Positions 21,478 to 23,343 of a DNA stretch of 23,343 nt are shown here, piece after piece. A program made the position numbers and the translations under genes. The number at the start of each line of letters is the position of its first letter. The first letter of the stretch is position 1. Location: NCBI GenBank assembly GCA_028290245.1, contig JAQGKG010000332.1, positions 1 through 23,343 on the forward strand, written 5' to 3'. Source of the stretch: Devosia sp. GTDB lineage: Bacteria > Pseudomonadota > Alphaproteobacteria > Rhizobiales > Devosiaceae. A model generated the notes under the pieces. It saw only the letters and a list, made by a program, of their open reading frames with translations. It searched no databases and was not told the DNA's origin.

Positions 21478-22176
21478 ATGACCATGTTCAGCCTGAAACC
21501 GACCAAGAAGATCGCGCAGCGCCAGCTGGAGCTGCGGGCCAGGCTGTTTCCAGGGATCACCGAGGCCCACCTGTGGAACCGCAAGACGCACCATGGCTTC
21601 ACCACCATCCCCAGGACGTTGCCACTGATCATGAGCATCTTGGATGATCTGGCTGGCATGCCGGTGGGTTCGACTTATTTGGAGCTTTGGTGCCGGAGTT
21701 TCGACGAGGCCTTTGTCACCCTCTCCAAGCCGCGCGAAATCGCCTTCCACTCAGGCAGCACTGGTCAGCGGCAGGAATCGACGTGGCGGTCGAAGATCAA
21801 GAAGCTGCATGAGCTGGGCTTCATCGAAGTTGCGGAAGGCTCGGCCGGCATCTACAGCTATGCCTTGATCCTCAACCCGTATCTGGTCATTCGGCGCCTC
21901 TTTACGGCAGGCGGGAGCCATATTCCGGTCGACAAATACAATGCCTTGATTGATCGGGCGATCGAGATTTCCGCTGGGGACATGGATATGCCGGACCCGT
22001 GGGCGCCCGTTCCCGAGGTGCCAGCGGCACCTGTGCCGCCTGCTCCGGTTGCCGCCGCGCCCTTCAATCCATTTGCAGGAGTCGCAGTGCCGCCCATGCC
22101 GGCGCCGACCGTAGCGGCCGCGCCGACCCAGCCAGTCTGGCCGACGCCGGCACCTGCAGTGCCTGACAAGGCCTAA
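21478..22176 (+). CDS. Winged-helix-like protein with Pro/Ala-rich tail, unknown function
   Basis: 232 residues, a conserved family I recognise only as hypothetical in proteobacterial accessory regions. The N-terminal half is basic and helix-rich: FSLKPTKKIAQRQLELRARLFPGITEAHLWNRKTHHGFTTIPRT, then LWCRSFDEAFVTLSKPREIAFHSG and STWRSKIKKLHELGFIEVAEG, the latter like a winged-helix recognition helix and wing (HELGFIEV). Residues about 165-232 are a low-complexity Pro/Ala tail (VPEVPAAPVPPAP, then PAPTVAAAPTQP). AGAAAGAAG precedes ATG 21478; the second ATG is three codons on. DNA binding or replication/partition roles are possible but not supported by a named domain. It sits alone between the gene-free region and the Abi locus. 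Confidence 0.65.
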   Translation: MTMFSLKPTKKIAQRQLELRARLFPGITEAHLWNRKTHHGFTTIPRTLPLIMSILDDLAGMPVGSTYLELWCRSFDEAFVTLSKPREIAFHSGSTGQRQESTWRSKIKKLHELGFIEVAEGSAGIYSYALILNPYLVIRRLFTAGGSHIPVDKYNALIDRAIEISAGDMDMPDPWAPVPEVPAAPVPPAPVAAAPFNPFAGVAVPPMPAPTVAAAPTQPVWPTPAPAVPDKA

Positions 22177-22177
22177 A

Positions 22178-22310
22178 GTGTTGCCACGCAACGAAGCAAC
22201 CACACGCGCCGGGGGCTCGTGCGGGTGGACCATCTATGTCAGGGTGGGAAAAGCAATGCCCCGGCCGCTTGTTTTCACAGAGGCGGTACCGGGGCTCACG
22301 AGATACTTAT
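22178..22310 (+). ncRNA. Candidate structured RNA before the Abi gene
   Basis: Three hairpins are packed in the gap between the winged-helix gene and the HEPN-Abi gene: a small stem GTTGC-CAC-GCAAC (22180-22192); a 10-position stem with one mismatch, CCACACGCGC with GTGCGGGTGG (22200-22228, 9-base loop); and GCCCCGG-CCGC with GCGG-TA-CCGGGGC (22258-22295, 11 bp, one TA bulge, 14-base loop). Loops and spacers have no coding sense in any frame I can support. The third ends 40 bases before the likely GTG start. A regulatory leader or an antitoxin-like RNA are both possible. Confidence 0.35.
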
Positions 22311-22334
22311 AGGACAGAACGAGAGATTTTGCAA

Positions 22335-22985
22335 GTGCGCGCCCCTTTTACACCTGACAGGCTGGCAGCCCTACAGAGCAATCTGTCCGCCGAAAGGCTC
22401 GCACGGTATCTCAACGATACGGGAGGCGACCAAGTTGCCGCCATGGCACTCTACGAGTGGAATATGGCGATTTCCGAGGCTTTTTACAGCCCCCTGCAGA
22501 ATCTCGAAGTAGTGCTGCGCAACACCCTCGGCAACGCCCTGCGGGCACAATATGGCGCGAACTGGTACCTGCAGAACGGAGTGCCGCCCCTCATGTACCC
22601 GCTGCCCGACATGCTGGCCAAGGCACGCGACGAGCTGACCAGGCGCGGCATCGCGCTCGAGCATGGCCGTATTCTTGCCGAGCTGAATTTCGGCTTCTGG
22701 GGCGGGCTGCTGTCGAGCCGCTATGAAACGCCGCTTTGGCGCCCGATTTTCTTCCGTGCATTTGCCAATCGTCCGGCCGGCTTTAAGCGTAAAACCGTCC
22801 ACGACCCGATCGAGAGGCTGCGCCGATTCCGCAACCGGATCGCCCATCACGAGCCGATCCACGACCGCAATCTCGCGGAAGATTATGCCGAGATCCTGCA
22901 GGTGGCGGACTGGATCTCGCCCCATATGGCGAGTTGGATCGATGAGACTAGCAACGTCAACGCAGTGGTGGCGCTCAGGCCTTAA
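22335..22985 (+). CDS. Abi_2 (AbiD/AbiF-like) HEPN-domain protein
   Basis: 216 residues from GTG 22335 (33 more codons are open upstream from ATG 22236, but that part would overlap a strong hairpin). Family: Abi_2 (PF07751), abortive-infection and toxin-like proteins. The N-terminal part includes PFTPDRLAALQSNLSAERL and FYSPLQNLEVVLRNTLGNAL, both typical. The C-terminal part has the HEPN RNase motif RNRIAHHEPI with R166 and H171 (R-x4-H) in RLRRFRNRIAHHEPIHDRN. HEPN proteins cut RNA and many are toxins that act on tRNA or mRNA in phage defence. Abi_2/AbiF proteins have been connected to Cas13 origins and to associated RNAs, which I state from memory. Confidence 0.8.
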   Translation: MRAPFTPDRLAALQSNLSAERLARYLNDTGGDQVAAMALYEWNMAISEAFYSPLQNLEVVLRNTLGNALRAQYGANWYLQNGVPPLMYPLPDMLAKARDELTRRGIALEHGRILAELNFGFWGGLLSSRYETPLWRPIFFRAFANRPAGFKRKTVHDPIERLRRFRNRIAHHEPIHDRNLAEDYAEILQVADWISPHMASWIDETSNVNAVVALRP

Positions 22986-22992
22986 GCGAAAG

Positions 22993-23013
22993 TCTCCGAG
23001 GTATTCTCCGAGG
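22993..23013. repeat. Short direct repeat after the Abi gene
   Basis: TCTCCGAGG occurs twice (22993-23001 and 23005-23013), 12 bases apart, just after the stop of the Abi gene. It could be a mark of insertion or a short duplication. Only nine bases, so chance is not excluded. Confidence 0.3.
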
Positions 23014-23049
23014 CCCGACGCAAAATAGCACTGTCTCATCGACGGTCTT

Positions 23050-23343
23050 TTAGGAGCTGGTAACGACCCTCCCGGATACCTCTACCGTCAGGTGCGACAG
23101 GTCATGGATTTGAGCGAGCTTCGCCTTGTAGAAGGCAATTGGCCGGGGTACGGCCGAGCTGATGGCCACGATCGCAGCATGATGCCCGGGCCCCACCTGC
23201 CACACATGCAGGTCGTCGATCGTGTCGCCGTCGACTTCGATGACCTCGCGAATTTCCTCGGGCAGGTCTTCGGTTGCAGGCACATAGTCCAGCAACACTC
23301 CGCCGGCATCGCGCACGAGGCCCCATGACCAGCGGGCAATGAC
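23050..23343 (-). CDS. dmeF: Cation diffusion facilitator, DmeF-like, C-terminal part
   Basis: The last 97 residues of a CDF metal/proton antiporter; the 5' part lies beyond the window edge. Reading from the edge gives VIARWSWGLVRDAGGVLLDYVP, the end of the last transmembrane helix and linker, then the cytosolic dimerisation domain with EEIREVIEVDGDTIDDLHVWQVGPGHHAAIVAIS and DLSHLTVEV. This matches DmeF, a Co/Ni exporter usually next to the DmeR repressor. Here a dmeR-like gene lies 4.2 kb away on the opposite strand, with the MFS, NicO, winged-helix and Abi genes in between, so the original pair may have been split by insertion. Confidence 0.85.
   Translation of the reverse strand, partial: VIARWSWGLVRDAGGVLLDYVPATEDLPEEIREVIEVDGDTIDDLHVWQVGPGHHAAIVAISSAVPRPIAFYKAKLAQIHDLSHLTVEVSGRVVTSS

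Noticed and set aside
1..23343. CRISPR array, tRNA, rRNA or intact transposase
   Set aside because: I found no spaced repeat array, no cloverleaf or rRNA core sequence and no DDE or tyrosine-recombinase motif.

Overview
The window looks like an alphaproteobacterial accessory or chromosomal island devoted to metal and sulfide stress. The GC content is high. The gene families (BigR/SqrR-type regulator, split Blh-like sulfur module, DmeR/DmeF-like pair, HupE plus 'transmembrane anchor' pair, exported DUF305 proteins) are common in Hyphomicrobiales (Devosia/Mesorhizobium-like); this lineage is an inference from family content, not from a marker gene. I see no rRNA, tRNA, CRISPR array or intact transposase.

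Region A (1-2884, + strand): a small exported protein, a class II (c'-type) cytochrome, a diheme cytochrome c, a second small Cys/His-rich exported protein and a Met-rich periplasmic DUF305 protein, closed by a strong terminator. Region B (2937-9229, mostly - strand): a small membrane protein faces a copper block. This block is a CopZ-like HMA protein, a BNR/beta-propeller exported protein, a monoheme cytochrome c and a Tat-type multicopper oxidase. CueR-like promoters with almost the same sequence lie before the HMA gene and before the oxidase. Upstream on the same strand is an operon of dsbB, a FixH/YtkA-like protein, an L,D-transpeptidase and a ferric-reductase-like membrane protein, headed by a His-rich exported protein.

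Region C (9560-12604, + strand): a CsoR-family repressor with its own palindromic operator, a membrane-anchored DUF305 protein, a recombination scar that joins a TetR remnant to an MFS remnant, a small exported protein, and a second L,D-transpeptidase that is a lipoprotein. Region D (12654-16420): a sulfide/persulfide detoxification operon on the - strand (two YeeE/YedE half-proteins, ETHE1-like persulfide dioxygenase, DUF442 sulfurtransferase, TauE/SafE exporter, DUF302 protein), divergent from a BigR/SqrR-like ArsR-family sensor.

Region E (16531-20875, + strand): a His-rich exported protein, a HupE/UreJ-like protein, a membrane-anchored beta-rich protein, a DmeR-like repressor with a perfect operator, an MFS exporter with a His-rich tail and a NicO/RcnA-like nickel/cobalt exporter that carries an in-frame stop before its last helix. 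Region F (20876-end): about 600 bases without a gene but with several inverted repeats, a winged-helix-like protein of unknown role, an Abi_2/HEPN protein preceded by strong RNA hairpins, and the C-terminal end of a DmeF-like cation diffusion facilitator that runs off the window.

As a whole, the genes suggest periplasmic copper oxidation and binding with electron sinks, protection of periplasmic thiols and cell-wall crosslinking, persulfide disposal, and nickel/cobalt efflux. The two most unusual signals are five unrelated-looking small exported proteins that all end in an (R/Q)PP motif, one in or near each metal module, and the HEPN-Abi gene with a candidate structured RNA.
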